Shown piece by piece: positions 1-7,152 of a DNA stretch of 9,149 bases. Position 1 is the stretch's first letter; each line of letters starts with the position of its first letter. The notes beneath the pieces were generated by a model that ran no database searches, was not told where the DNA came from, and saw nothing but the letters and a program-made list of their open reading frames with translations. The position numbers and the translations under genes are program-made. Location: the NCBI GenBank assembly GCA_946479125.1, contig CAMLET010000100.1, positions 1 to 9,149 of the forward strand. The letters are read 5' to 3'. The DNA is from an uncultured Flavobacteriales bacterium (GTDB lineage: Bacteria > Bacteroidota > Bacteroidia > Flavobacteriales > Crocinitomicaceae).

Positions 1-1115
1 CACCCGTTACTTCTTTCTACAATTATTATCGCTCAAACGGATTGGTTCGTTCACCAGGCGGTTATCTGGGTGAAGATATGGATGTGCTTTATGATTTGAT
101 CAATACAGGTGAAAAATCGAAACGAAAAGCCAATAACAAAGCTGTTAGAGATAGTATTCTTGTTCCTGGCGAAGATCGAATTACTGGTGATTACAACGAA
201 TTCTGGGCATCGAGAGACTATTTATTGAAAATTGACAACATGAAATGTGCGCTGTTGATGGCTCATGCTTTCAACGACTGGAATGTAATGCCGGATCAAA
301 GTTATCGTTTCTACCAAGCCGCAAAAGACAAAGGTTTGCCGGTTCAAATGTATTATCATCAGGGAGCTCATGGCGGCGATCCGTCGTTTACAATGATGAA
401 TCGCTGGTTTACGCGCTATCTTCATGGAATTCAAAATGGTGTAGAAAAAGATGCACCAGTTCAAATTGTTCGCGAATTCAATAAGAAAGCTACTTCTTAC
501 TCAAGCTATCCTGATGCAAAAGCTGTGGATGTTCAACTTTACCCAATAGCTGGAAGCGACAATACCGGAACTTTAGGTGTTGAAAAAAACGGAAATCAGA
601 AAAATGACACCTTGATTGATGATCATCGCATTTCGGGTGAGAATCTGGTTCAGAACAAAAATGCAGATCACCGATTATTATATCTGAGTCCAGTATTAAC
701 ACAAGATTTACGCATTTCAGGAACGGCAACAGTTAAAGTTAAATTATCGAGCAGCAAATCCGCAGCAAACCTTTCTGTTTGGCTGGTTGCATTGCCTTGG
801 GAAGATGAAAAAGGAACGAAAATTTACGAGAATGTTATTACCAGAGGCTGGGCAGATCCACAGAATTATAAATCGATTTCGGATGGTGAACCGTTGACTC
901 CGGGAACATTCTACGAAGTCAATTTTGAGTTAATGCCAGACGATCAGGTCATTCAAAAGGGACAACAAATTGCATTGATGATCTTTTCATCTGATAAAGA
1001 GTTTACACTTTGGCCAGATCCGGGAACAGAATTGACTATTGATTTGGATGGAACAAGTTTCACCTTGCCTGTGGTTGGCGGATTGGAAGGTTATAAGCAG
1101 GCGATTGGAAATTAG
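1..1115 (+). CDS. X-prolyl dipeptidyl peptidase (S15 family), 3' part
   Basis: The frame is open from base 3 to the TAG at 1113-1115, so the gene begins before the window; the TTG at 42 is an internal codon. The family (S15, CocE/PepX-like alpha/beta hydrolases) removes X-Pro dipeptides from peptide N-termini. The visible part starts at a conserved segment reading NYYRSNGLVRSPGGYLGED. It then has the acid of the triad in HAFNDWN (Asp codon 276-278) and the catalytic His in HQGAHGG (codon 369-371). The nucleophile Ser lies upstream, outside the window. From about base 520 to the end runs the family's C-terminal beta-sandwich (jelly-roll) domain, with typical stretches such as LLYLSPVLTQDLRISGTATV and PGTFYEVNFELMPDDQVIQKG. 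Both visible triad residues are intact, so nothing suggests decay. Bacteroidota members are usually exported, but the N-terminus is not here to check. A broader acyl-esterase role is the alternative. Four ATGAGTT repeats start five bases after the stop. Confidence 0.88.
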   Translation, partial: PVTSFYNYYRSNGLVRSPGGYLGEDMDVLYDLINTGEKSKRKANNKAVRDSILVPGEDRITGDYNEFWASRDYLLKIDNMKCALLMAHAFNDWNVMPDQSYRFYQAAKDKGLPVQMYYHQGAHGGDPSFTMMNRWFTRYLHGIQNGVEKDAPVQIVREFNKKATSYSSYPDAKAVDVQLYPIAGSDNTGTLGVEKNGNQKNDTLIDDHRISGENLVQNKNADHRLLYLSPVLTQDLRISGTATVKVKLSSSKSAANLSVWLVALPWEDEKGTKIYENVITRGWADPQNYKSISDGEPLTPGTFYEVNFELMPDDQVIQKGQQIALMIFSSDKEFTLWPDPGTELTIDLDGTSFTLPVVGGLEGYKQAIGN

Positions 1116-1119
1116 TGAG

Positions 1120-1147
1120 ATGAGTTATGAGTTATGAGTTATGAGTT
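1120..1147 (+). repeat. ATGAGTT heptamer array, four perfect units
   Basis: Units lie at 1120, 1127, 1134 and 1141 with no mismatch, directly after the peptidase stop codon. The same array in the same orientation recurs at 2591-2618. Heptanucleotide arrays of this sort (STRR-like) are known between genes in cyanobacteria, and from memory in Bacteroidota; their function is unsettled. The array carries TGA in every unit and TAA on the other strand at every junction. Confidence 0.9.
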
Positions 1148-1180
1148 AATTTATAGCAATAAAAAACATAAAGCCCGAGA

Positions 1181-1564
1181 ATGAAAGTGTTAATTGTACT
1201 TGGTTTGATTGCTTTGCTTCCAAATTCTGAGCAAGAAATCGCGTCCGGAAAATTTCATCATTCAAGGCATCGTTACACTTTGAAAATAAAAAGGAACAAT
1301 CGTTTTGAAATGCAGGCCGGCGATTGTACATGGGGTTTCCAGGCAAAAGGTGATTATTATATTCAAAACGATACCATTTATTTTGCTCCGTACACTTTGA
1401 AGAGCAGAAATAAGGTCGATTCTGATTCAGAAACCGTCAGATATTTTAAATGGTTTTCGAAAGCAGTTTATATTTCACCAGATAAAATATTACAATTGAC
1501 GCGTGTTGCAGATGTACATGACAACGTTCTCTACATAGCTAAAGACACTTTAAGCATTAACTAA
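1181..1564 (+). CDS. Small exported protein, unknown function
   Basis: This 127-residue protein belongs to no family I recognise. Residues 1-14 (MKVLIVLGLIALLP) form a short hydrophobic stretch after one Lys, as in a signal peptide. There is no lipobox Cys, so a periplasmic or secreted soluble product is the simplest reading. The rest alternates charged and aromatic residues in a pattern expected of beta strands, including TLKIKRNNRFEMQAGDCTWG and GDYYIQNDTIYFAPYTL. This resembles the small beta-rich domains common in Bacteroidota envelope proteins, an inference from pattern only. A single Cys (position 49) sits in the conserved-looking GDCTWGFQ. No TAnnTTTG box is evident just upstream. The stop lies four bases before the next ATG, so it is probably co-transcribed with the reductase-fold gene that follows, although the two products have no obvious shared task. 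Confidence 0.7.
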   Translation: MKVLIVLGLIALLPNSEQEIASGKFHHSRHRYTLKIKRNNRFEMQAGDCTWGFQAKGDYYIQNDTIYFAPYTLKSRNKVDSDSETVRYFKWFSKAVYISPDKILQLTRVADVHDNVLYIAKDTLSIN

Positions 1565-1568
1565 TAAC

Positions 1569-2102
1569 ATGAGAAAAGTAATTGCAGCGATTAATATGAC
1601 GATTGACGGATTCTGTGATCACACATCCGCGATTGCTGATGACGAAACACACGATCATTACACGAATTTGATCCGAAACGCTGGTGATTTACTTTACGGC
1701 AGAACCGTTTATCAAATGATGGAAAGTTACTGGCCCATACTGATTGAGAATCCTTCCGGGAATAAATCTTCAGACGACTTTGCTCAGGCAATAGACGACG
1801 TGTCAAAAGTCGTTTTCTCGAACACCTTGAACGAAGTTCATTGGAAAAATGCACGATTAGCAAAACTCAATTTGTTCAACGAAATCAATAAATTGAAACA
1901 AGAAGAAGGAAATCCCATTTTTATTGGTAGTCCGGGACTCATTGCCCAAGCAACGGCAAAGGATCTGATCGATGAATATCAGATCTGTGTTCATCCTATT
2001 ATCGCTGGAGAAGGATTACCCCTATTCAAAAATATTCCTGAGCTGAAATTGCTTCAACTGACAAAAACCAAAACGTTTAATTGTGGTGCGGTGATTCTTT
2101 AA
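1569..2102 (+). CDS. RibD-C / dihydrofolate-reductase-fold family protein
   Basis: The 177-residue product has the layout of the small stand-alone RibD C-terminal-domain proteins (YwjB/YyaP type), which take the dihydrofolate reductase fold and are thought to bind NAD(P)H. Signatures in order are INMTIDGF (8-15), LLYGRTVYQMM (41-51), the nucleotide-binding FIGSPGLIAQ (118-127) and DEYQICVHPIIAGEGLPLF (135-153). Substrates of this subfamily are mostly unknown; there is no deaminase domain, so it is not a full riboflavin RibD, and it should not be called a true folate reductase. The protein stops at FNCGAVIL, where relatives usually continue a few residues through the last strand (often ending ..LxYxP), so it looks slightly short at the C-terminus. 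It starts four bases after the preceding gene, with AATAAC rather than a Shine-Dalgarno before the ATG, as is normal in this phylum. Confidence 0.85.
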   Translation: MRKVIAAINMTIDGFCDHTSAIADDETHDHYTNLIRNAGDLLYGRTVYQMMESYWPILIENPSGNKSSDDFAQAIDDVSKVVFSNTLNEVHWKNARLAKLNLFNEINKLKQEEGNPIFIGSPGLIAQATAKDLIDEYQICVHPIIAGEGLPLFKNIPELKLLQLTKTKTFNCGAVIL

Positions 2103-2127
2103 TACAGGAGAATCTAAAAAACTTCCT

Positions 2128-2240
2128 CCCACAGATTCGCAGATTTAATAGGCGCTTACCAGTCGCCTTGGTTCTAGCGAGTCCGTCCTGTGCTGAGCTC
2201 GTCGAAGTATAGGCTCGCTTTTATCTGTGCATCCGTGGGG
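2128..2240. repeat. Structured intergenic element with imperfect inverted ends
   Basis: The left end CCCACAGATTCGCAGATTTA (2128-2147) matches the reverse complement of 2220-2239 at about 15 of 20 positions. Between the ends are a small hairpin (AGGCG 2150-2154 with CGCCT 2164-2168) and a longer one at 2176-2219. The CCACAGATT...ATCTGTG...CGTGG ends and the inner GCTGAGCTCGTCGAAG core resemble dispersed intergenic sequences I have seen in many bacterial genomes, so a REP-like or MITE-like element is the likely explanation. It encodes no protein and separates two genes that converge on it. Confidence 0.6.
2176..2219. other. Long hairpin inside the intergenic element
   Basis: AGCGAG (2176-2181) pairs with CTCGCT (2214-2219), and CCTGTGCT (2187-2194) pairs with AGTATAGG (2206-2213), with two G-T wobbles. 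The two stems stack on the 3' side with a five-base bulge (TCCGT) on the 5' side, giving about 14 pairs around an 11-base loop, GAGCTCGTCGA. It lacks a following T run, so it is not a classical intrinsic terminator, but it could still end transcription from either convergent gene. Confidence 0.55.
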
Positions 2241-2275
2241 AATTATTGCCTATGTTTTTGGAGACGACGTTTGTT

Positions 2276-2548
2276 TCAATTCAAATACCGCTTAATATCA
2301 ACGGGAAGTGATTTTATGATTTCTTCTGTTTCTGTAGTGATTAACTGAAAGTATTCCTCAATTTCCTTATCAGTTAACTCATCCATGAAATGCTCACTGA
2401 AATAAGCGTTGAATCTATTCCACATGCGCGATCGGATAACCCGAGCTTCTTCAACTATATGTCCCTGATCAGCAGCACTAAAATCCAGCGCATTCAGCTT
2501 GTTTCTGAGATTCGTCAAATAAGATTCCAAAAATTCTTCCTTAGTCAT
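2276..2548 (-). CDS. Small helical protein, unknown function
   Basis: I do not recognise this 90-residue protein. It has no signal peptide and no membrane segment. It is rich in Glu, Asp, Lys and Arg with regularly spaced hydrophobic residues, as in MTKEEFLESYLTNLRNKLNA and DELTDKEIEEYFQLITTETE, so an all-helical cytosolic protein is expected. The sequence reads as natural coding text rather than a shadow: no gene lies on the other strand, and composition is balanced. The ATG at 2546-2548 is the first in frame. It lies downstream of corA on the same strand, separated by 93 bases that contain an ATGAGTT array. Co-transcription with corA is possible but not shown. Its 3' end faces the structured element at 2128-2240. 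Confidence 0.65.
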   Translation of the reverse strand: MTKEEFLESYLTNLRNKLNALDFSAADQGHIVEEARVIRSRMWNRFNAYFSEHFMDELTDKEIEEYFQLITTETEEIIKSLPVDIKRYLN

Positions 2549-2590
2549 ACTCTAAGATACGAAAAACAATAATGAATTACGAATGGAGTT

Positions 2591-2618
2591 ATGAGTTATG
2601 AGTTATGAGTTATGAGTT
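2591..2618 (+). repeat. ATGAGTT heptamer array, second copy, four perfect units
   Basis: Perfect units start at 2591, 2598, 2605 and 2612; degenerate units flank them (ATGGAGTT at 2583-2590, ATGAATA at 2619-2625), and ATGAATTACGA just before looks like further decayed copies. It lies between the corA stop and the 90-residue gene, in the same orientation as the array at 1120-1147. Confidence 0.9.
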
Positions 2619-2641
2619 ATGAATAAGGGAATTTCTATTAA

Positions 2642-3598
2642 TCACAACCACTTTCTTTTCCTAAAATAAAGAAGGGGAAGAACTACGCTGGCAACCATGG
2701 CAGCAAGTGCAAAGAAATAGCCGTAAGTTGACTTCAATTCTGGCATGTTTTGAAAATTCATTCCATAAATCCCTGCAATCAAAGTTGGTAATGAGATACA
2801 AAAAGTAATCATCGTTAGCATCTTGAAAATCTTGTTTTGCTCCAACTCTATCTTATTGCTGATGTTTTCCTTCAAATCATCCAATCGATCGAAATTGAAT
2901 TGAATGTAGTCGGAAACCACAGAAAGGTCGTTCAACTCTTCTTCAATTTTCTCTTTTACGTTGAATTTCACGTTTCCGCCCGTCTTTTTTTGAAGTGTTA
3001 GAATCCTGGTGAACTCATTCAGTGATTCTTTCACCAATAAATTATTGAAATTCAGCTGTGTAATAACGTCCAAATCACTTTCCTGAAACTCCTTTTTCAC
3101 CAAGACACGCGATGCCAACTGTTTGATTCGCTTTGCAATATTCTCTGTTATATCTGCGTAATAATCTGCCAGTAATTCGATGTGATACTTAAAAAGGTCT
3201 TCTACTTCATGTGATTTGTTATCTAACAAGTCTGATTTATAAGAATAGATTCCCGTGAAATAATCATCCAAATCAGAACTCAAGAAGCCAAAAACCTTAT
3301 CCTTGGTCAGAATCACGAATAAAGACTCTTCCACCATTAAATCCTTCTGCTGGTAGTACGGAACAGAAAAGTGAAAAGAAGACTGCTCATTACTTTGTTG
3401 AAAATGGGAGCTAATTTCAATGTCTTCTGTATGATTCATGATTGACAAATCGATGCCAAAATTGGATTCTACCCATAGCAGATCAGACGGTTTGTAATCG
3501 TGAAATTGGAGTACAATAAAGTCGTTCAAATCTCCATTGATTTCCTCAGTGCTTTTCAGCTTGAGTCGTTGTCCTGTTCTGGTAAGTAATTCAATCAT
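2642..3598 (-). CDS. corA: CorA-family magnesium/divalent metal channel
   Basis: This 318-residue inner-membrane channel fits the CorA family (2-TM-GxN), which carries Mg2+ and sometimes Co2+ or Ni2+ as a pentamer. The long N-terminal part (about 1-255) is soluble and charged, ending in the heptad-like helix that forms the funnel stalk (SVVSDYIQFNFDRLDDLKEN). Transmembrane helix 1 spans about 257-278 and ends in the diagnostic YGMN motif (GMN at 279-281), followed by the short external loop FQNMPELKSTYG. Helix 2 covers about 292-312, and the protein ends in the basic FRKRKWL tail typical of the family. All landmarks and the length are normal. The family cannot be split into uptake or efflux from this alone. 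The start is the ATG at 3596-3598, behind TAnnTTTG boxes, and it diverges from the pyruvate-kinase-like gene. Confidence 0.93.
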   Translation of the reverse strand: MIELLTRTGQRLKLKSTEEINGDLNDFIVLQFHDYKPSDLLWVESNFGIDLSIMNHTEDIEISSHFQQSNEQSSFHFSVPYYQQKDLMVEESLFVILTKDKVFGFLSSDLDDYFTGIYSYKSDLLDNKSHEVEDLFKYHIELLADYYADITENIAKRIKQLASRVLVKKEFQESDLDVITQLNFNNLLVKESLNEFTRILTLQKKTGGNVKFNVKEKIEEELNDLSVVSDYIQFNFDRLDDLKENISNKIELEQNKIFKMLTMITFCISLPTLIAGIYGMNFQNMPELKSTYGYFFALAAMVASVVLPLLYFRKRKWL

Positions 3599-3617
3599 CT
3601 ACTTTGTAATCTTCACA

Positions 3618-3625
3618 CAAATCTA
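3618..3625 (-). promoter_or_regulatory. Candidate -7 box for corA (TAGATTTG)
   Basis: On the minus strand this reads TAGATTTG, a perfect match to the Bacteroidota TAnnTTTG element, 19 bases before the corA ATG. No clear TTG -33 element lies at the usual distance, so the call rests on the -7 box and its position. Confidence 0.45.
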
Positions 3626-3652
3626 CAGTAATAAAAGTCAGCATGGGAAATA

Positions 3653-3660
3653 CAAACATA
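3653..3660 (-). promoter_or_regulatory. Second candidate -7 box upstream of corA (TATGTTTG)
   Basis: The minus strand reads TATGTTTG, also a perfect TAnnTTTG, 54 bases before the corA start. It may be an alternative promoter giving a longer leader, or a chance match in an AT-rich stretch; no -33 TTG was found for it. Confidence 0.3.
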
Positions 3661-3671
3661 AAACCGTAAAT

Positions 3672-3679
3672 TAGGTTTC
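3672..3679 (+). promoter_or_regulatory. Weak -7-like box before the pyruvate-kinase-like gene
   Basis: TAGGTTTC differs from TAnnTTTG only at the last base and ends 11 bases before the ATG at 3691. The leader would be only a few bases long. Support is weak. Confidence 0.25.
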
Positions 3680-3690
3680 ATTTAAACAGT

Positions 3691-4692
3691 ATGTTATATC
3701 CAATTTTAACTTATTCCCGTGACCTTGGTGATTTCACTCACAATTTGGTTGAACTTCATGCATCAGGACTAAAGGCTATTCGACTGATTTATAAAGGAAA
3801 ATCGGAAACAGACTTCAACGCACGAATTGAGGAAATTCAGCAGTTAATTAGCGAAAACAAATTGGAACTTGACATTCTGATTGATCTTCCAGGAAAGAAA
3901 CCAATTGTAGGTCATTTGAACGAAGGACTGCACGTAGAATTAGGGTTTGAATACCAGCTAACAAATGAAAAAACAGCTTCTTCCTCGTCGTCTATTCCAA
4001 TTGCAAATTTCTTTGACCATGAATGCTTTAACGAATTACTCAGCGGAGATATTATCAGTATTGCTGATGACGAATTGAACTTGCTCGTTACTGAAGTTAC
4101 AGATGAAGTAATTGAAACTACTGCGCTGAATTCCTTTCACTTAACATCAAATCGATCTATGGGTTTGAAGAACAAAGATTTTACCATTGAAGCTAATTCT
4201 GAAGCAGATCTTTCGTTTGTACAAAACCTGAAAGTCATTCCACGGAATATGAAATTGGTTGTTTCATTCACCAAAACAGCAAACGACCTGAAGAAATTGA
4301 AACAGCTTCAACCGGAAATTGAGTTGATTCCCAAAATTGAAACGATCGTGAGTGATGCCGATTTACTTGAGATCATAAAGCATTGCGAAACACTCATGCT
4401 TGGTCGTGGTGATTTGTCGCTGGTCTGCACTCCGAAAGAACTGTTTTCATATCAGGAACATCTAATTGAGCTCTGCAGACAGCACAACAAAAAACTCATT
4501 ATTGGAACAGGATTATTAAGCAGTATAAGCGACAAACAGTCAACAACAATCGCAGAAGTGATGGATTATGCACACTTGAGAAATAGAGGTATTGATGGTT
4601 TTTTACTTGCCGGTTCGAATGCACAGAAATACCCATTTGAAACGTTAGAGTTTATGAGAAATTATTCAAATAACAACTTGATTGTAGTATAA
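3691..4692 (+). CDS. Short pyruvate-kinase-like protein (barrel plus B domain only)
   Basis: The 333-residue protein is a divergent pyruvate kinase relative. Family landmarks are recognisable in order: AIRLIYKGKSE (Arg31, where kinases have RLNFSHG), LIDLPGKKPIVG (63-74), a B-domain-like insert (about 75-165), IPKIET with Lys215 and Glu217, GRGDLSL with Asp241, GTGLLSSI with Thr273 at the catalytic Thr place, and AEVMDYAHLRNRGIDGFLLA near the barrel end. It stops right after the barrel, so the C-terminal regulatory domain of normal pyruvate kinases (about 470 residues) is missing. The opening ATxGPxS motif is absent, and the Asn and Ser that help bind K+ are replaced by Ile and Lys. Whether it makes pyruvate and ATP from phosphoenolpyruvate is open; another enolate-type reaction on the same barrel is possible. 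Its last 31 bases overlap the convergent ptuB gene. Confidence 0.8.
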   Translation: MLYPILTYSRDLGDFTHNLVELHASGLKAIRLIYKGKSETDFNARIEEIQQLISENKLELDILIDLPGKKPIVGHLNEGLHVELGFEYQLTNEKTASSSSSIPIANFFDHECFNELLSGDIISIADDELNLLVTEVTDEVIETTALNSFHLTSNRSMGLKNKDFTIEANSEADLSFVQNLKVIPRNMKLVVSFTKTANDLKKLKQLQPEIELIPKIETIVSDADLLEIIKHCETLMLGRGDLSLVCTPKELFSYQEHLIELCRQHNKKLIIGTGLLSSISDKQSTTIAEVMDYAHLRNRGIDGFLLAGSNAQKYPFETLEFMRNYSNNNLIVV

Positions 4693-5300
4693 AACTCATT
4701 AAACCTTCCATTATTTAAACTCTTATCCTTCAAATAACACTTTACAAATTCATTTAATTCATCGACTGTTAAAGTTTCATCAATAAAAGGCTCAATTGCC
4801 GCTCTTCTTAAAGCATTCAATTTATCTATATCAAGATTTAAATGTTGAATTGTAAGTTTAGCGCCTTGATCATCGTTGTCTGCAGGTTCAATAAAACCAT
4901 CAAAACCATAGACAAATCTTCGTTCACACTTTTCATCCAACGGTGAAACGAAAAGCTCATCATCATAAAATCCACTTTTACTATTTCCACAGTGAAGAGG
5001 TTCTCCCTTTTCAATTTCAAATTGGCAAGAACAAAGTAAATTATCGTAGTCCGCAAGAAAGCTGGAGTACTGCAAAACACCTTTTGGCTTTATATGTTCA
5101 ATATGATAATCGTTACTTTGCATATACCTTTCGCAATAACAGCAGATATGACCTTGTTCATTTCTCAATTGTTCACGAATAATACTCTTCAAACTCTGAG
5201 GAATTCTATTCCATTTAGGCATTCCTCTTTGAAACATTTTGTCTTCATTTTTCCAGTTTATTAATTCTATTAGTTCTGGATACTTTACAATATGTTTCAT
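4662..5300 (-). CDS. ptuB: Septu HNH endonuclease PtuB
   Basis: This 212-residue protein matches the TIGR02646-type HNH family, which includes PtuB of Septu systems and of retron-Ec78. The nuclease core is visible: a CxxC pair at Cys53/Cys56 (HICCYCERYM), then HIEHIKPKG with His69 as the expected catalytic-type His, YDNLL with Asn87, and a Cys-rich segment with CSC (90-92) and LHCGNSKSG (102-110) that may bind zinc. Downstream are the family's FVSPLDE and a LNLDIDKLNALRR helix. PtuB is the effector: it works with the PtuA ATPase and cuts nucleic acid on phage infection. Its ATG lies inside the ptuA stop (ATGA overlap), showing coupled translation. Its final 31 bases lie within the 3' end of the convergent pyruvate-kinase-like gene, so the two transcripts are antisense there. 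No decay is visible. Confidence 0.87.
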   Translation of the reverse strand: MKHIVKYPELIELINWKNEDKMFQRGMPKWNRIPQSLKSIIREQLRNEQGHICCYCERYMQSNDYHIEHIKPKGVLQYSSFLADYDNLLCSCQFEIEKGEPLHCGNSKSGFYDDELFVSPLDEKCERRFVYGFDGFIEPADNDDQGAKLTIQHLNLDIDKLNALRRAAIEPFIDETLTVDELNEFVKCYLKDKSLNNGRFNEFYTTIKLLFE

Positions 5301-7147
5301 TTTCCAATTGTTTCTTTTCGGATAATCAAGGCCTGAGCTTTAGTTATTTCAGGGTCTTCACCTATCAAATCTAACAATTCAGCCGCCTTTTTCTTTGCCT
5401 CATTCAAGTTACCTATTTGAATCAAAGAATATAAATCTCTAATCATTCGTTTTTCTTTCGCTGGTCTGGCATCAACACCTAACAAATCTTCAAGAATTCG
5501 ATCTGAATTTTTCCCATAAGATTCGGTTGCTTTGGAATAGGAAAATTGACCTTTATTTAATTTTAGAAGAAAAATACTTTCGGCTTTTGCATGGCTAATT
5601 ACCTGCGGTGAATGAGTTGTTACAATGAACTGACAATTCGGAAAAGTCTTTGCTAGTTGAGGAAGCATTAATCGTTGCCAACCTGGGTGCAAATGCAAAT
5701 CAATTTCATCGATCAAAATAATCCCATCACCTTTCAGAGGATTTTCACTATAAGGATTTGCAATGGATAATCTTCTAGAAATATCCCCAATAAGAGCAAT
5801 AAGATTTTTTTCTCCATCTGAAAGTTGATCTAATACCATACTTACTCCACTTTTATCAACTAACATATGAGGTCTAGGGATTCGACTAATTCTTAAATTC
5901 GAATATTCTGGGATAAAATTTTCAATCGTCTTCGTAACATAGTACAATTCTCTACCTTCACTGATCGTTGCTTTTCGATATCTTTCTAAATCCTGGTCAA
6001 CAATTATGCGAATATTGGAAACAAATTCCTGTATATAAACACTATCCCATTTATGAATAGTTCTCTTAATTGATTTAAACAAATCTTCAACTTCAGACTT
6101 ACATTTCTCACTTGTCCACCACAAACTTAAAAGGACAGAAAACTGTAACGCTTCCCAAACAAAATAATAGGCTTTTAAATCCTTCAGTCCTTGCTCACGA
6201 TATGAAAAGATATGCAGAACATCATTAAGTAGGTGCTCAATTATTCTAAAGGGATACTCATTTAATTCAATCAAGTTATCTCTATGTGAATCAGACAATG
6301 ACCCCATCTTGTGTAGCATAAATTCAAGCTCATGAATAATTCTACTATAATCATCTAGTTCCTTCTTTGAATATCTCGCGAAATGAACTAACTCACCTAA
6401 TTCACTAAACAAGTGTCTTGGTTCATCGAATATAAAATCACCATTTCTAAGTCTCTTTCTAATCCTATATACATGATCAGAATCTAACTTATCAACTTCT
6501 ACAATTTTATCTAAAGCGAGTAACAACTTATTAGTCTTTTGTCTAACCCAACTTTTATGAGAAATCATCCATTTAGTTCTGGAATTAACCCGCTCATTAA
6601 TAATATCGTCTTGTAAACGAAACCATTCAAAAAAGGATTGATAATTGGTTCGTCCTCCTAAAGAATTATCATATACATCAAGGATATTAATAGATTCTTT
6701 ATTACTCAAATCAGGTGACATTCCGCTCACAACCCTATCAACCGGATAATAAGCAATAATTGGCAGTGAATCTTTAAGTTTAAGATTACTTTGAAACAAT
6801 GATGCCAACTCTGATGCTCCGACAAGTTCAGATTTCTCAATTGATGGCTCTCCTTTTAGAGTTCTCGCAACTCTCCAACTGTAAGTTGAATTATCTTTTA
6901 ATATTTCCGTTTCTATCGTAGCAAATGGTGTGTCATTCTTTATATTCGACTCCGTGATTGGTTTTCCAGATGAGTTTTCACGCTGAATTCGATTAACCAG
7001 CCAAGAAAGAGAAATCACTATTGCATCAAGAATTGTCGATTTACCCGCTCCGTTTGCTCCGACAAATACATTTAGCTTTTTATTTAAATCAATCGATGTA
7101 GAATCGATTCCCCTAAAATTCTGTATGACTACTTTTTTTATCTTCAT
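5297..7147 (-). CDS. ptuA: Septu ATPase PtuA (ABC/SMC-type AAA ATPase)
   Basis: The 616-residue protein opens MKIKKVVIQNFRGI, the usual first strand of RecF/SMC-like ATPases. Walker A is GANGAGKS (30-37), YYPVDR lies at 133-138, and a long helical insert covers about 150-420. The ABC signature LSDGEK is at 442-447, Walker B IILIDEID at 476-483 (Asp480, Glu481) and the switch His at VTTHSPQ (His512). All ATPase motifs are intact. The C-terminal tail (about 535-616: SYGKNSDRILEDLLGVDAR, then helices) is the kind found in PtuA and related defence ATPases. In Septu, PtuA senses infection and controls the PtuB nuclease within one complex. The open frame reaches back to a TTG at 7177, but that TTG is part of the promoter's TATATTTG box and the ATG at 7171 sits about where transcription would begin, so 7147 is chosen. 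An OLD-family nuclease is ruled out by the absence of a Toprim domain. Confidence 0.87.
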   Translation of the reverse strand: MKIKKVVIQNFRGIDSTSIDLNKKLNVFVGANGAGKSTILDAIVISLSWLVNRIQRENSSGKPITESNIKNDTPFATIETEILKDNSTYSWRVARTLKGEPSIEKSELVGASELASLFQSNLKLKDSLPIIAYYPVDRVVSGMSPDLSNKESINILDVYDNSLGGRTNYQSFFEWFRLQDDIINERVNSRTKWMISHKSWVRQKTNKLLLALDKIVEVDKLDSDHVYRIRKRLRNGDFIFDEPRHLFSELGELVHFARYSKKELDDYSRIIHELEFMLHKMGSLSDSHRDNLIELNEYPFRIIEHLLNDVLHIFSYREQGLKDLKAYYFVWEALQFSVLLSLWWTSEKCKSEVEDLFKSIKRTIHKWDSVYIQEFVSNIRIIVDQDLERYRKATISEGRELYYVTKTIENFIPEYSNLRISRIPRPHMLVDKSGVSMVLDQLSDGEKNLIALIGDISRRLSIANPYSENPLKGDGIILIDEIDLHLHPGWQRLMLPQLAKTFPNCQFIVTTHSPQVISHAKAESIFLLKLNKGQFSYSKATESYGKNSDRILEDLLGVDARPAKEKRMIRDLYSLIQIGNLNEAKKKAAELLDLIGEDPEITKAQALIIRKETIGK

Positions 7148-7152
7148 AGATA

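Noticed and set aside
42..1115. Complete gene starting at the TTG at 42
   Set aside because: The frame is open to the window edge and base 42 falls inside the conserved YYRSNGLVRSPGGY block, so the gene is 5'-partial.
4943..5182. Plus-strand frame inside ptuB and similar short frames within other genes
   Set aside because: They lie entirely opposite or out of frame with well-supported genes and show no recognisable motif.
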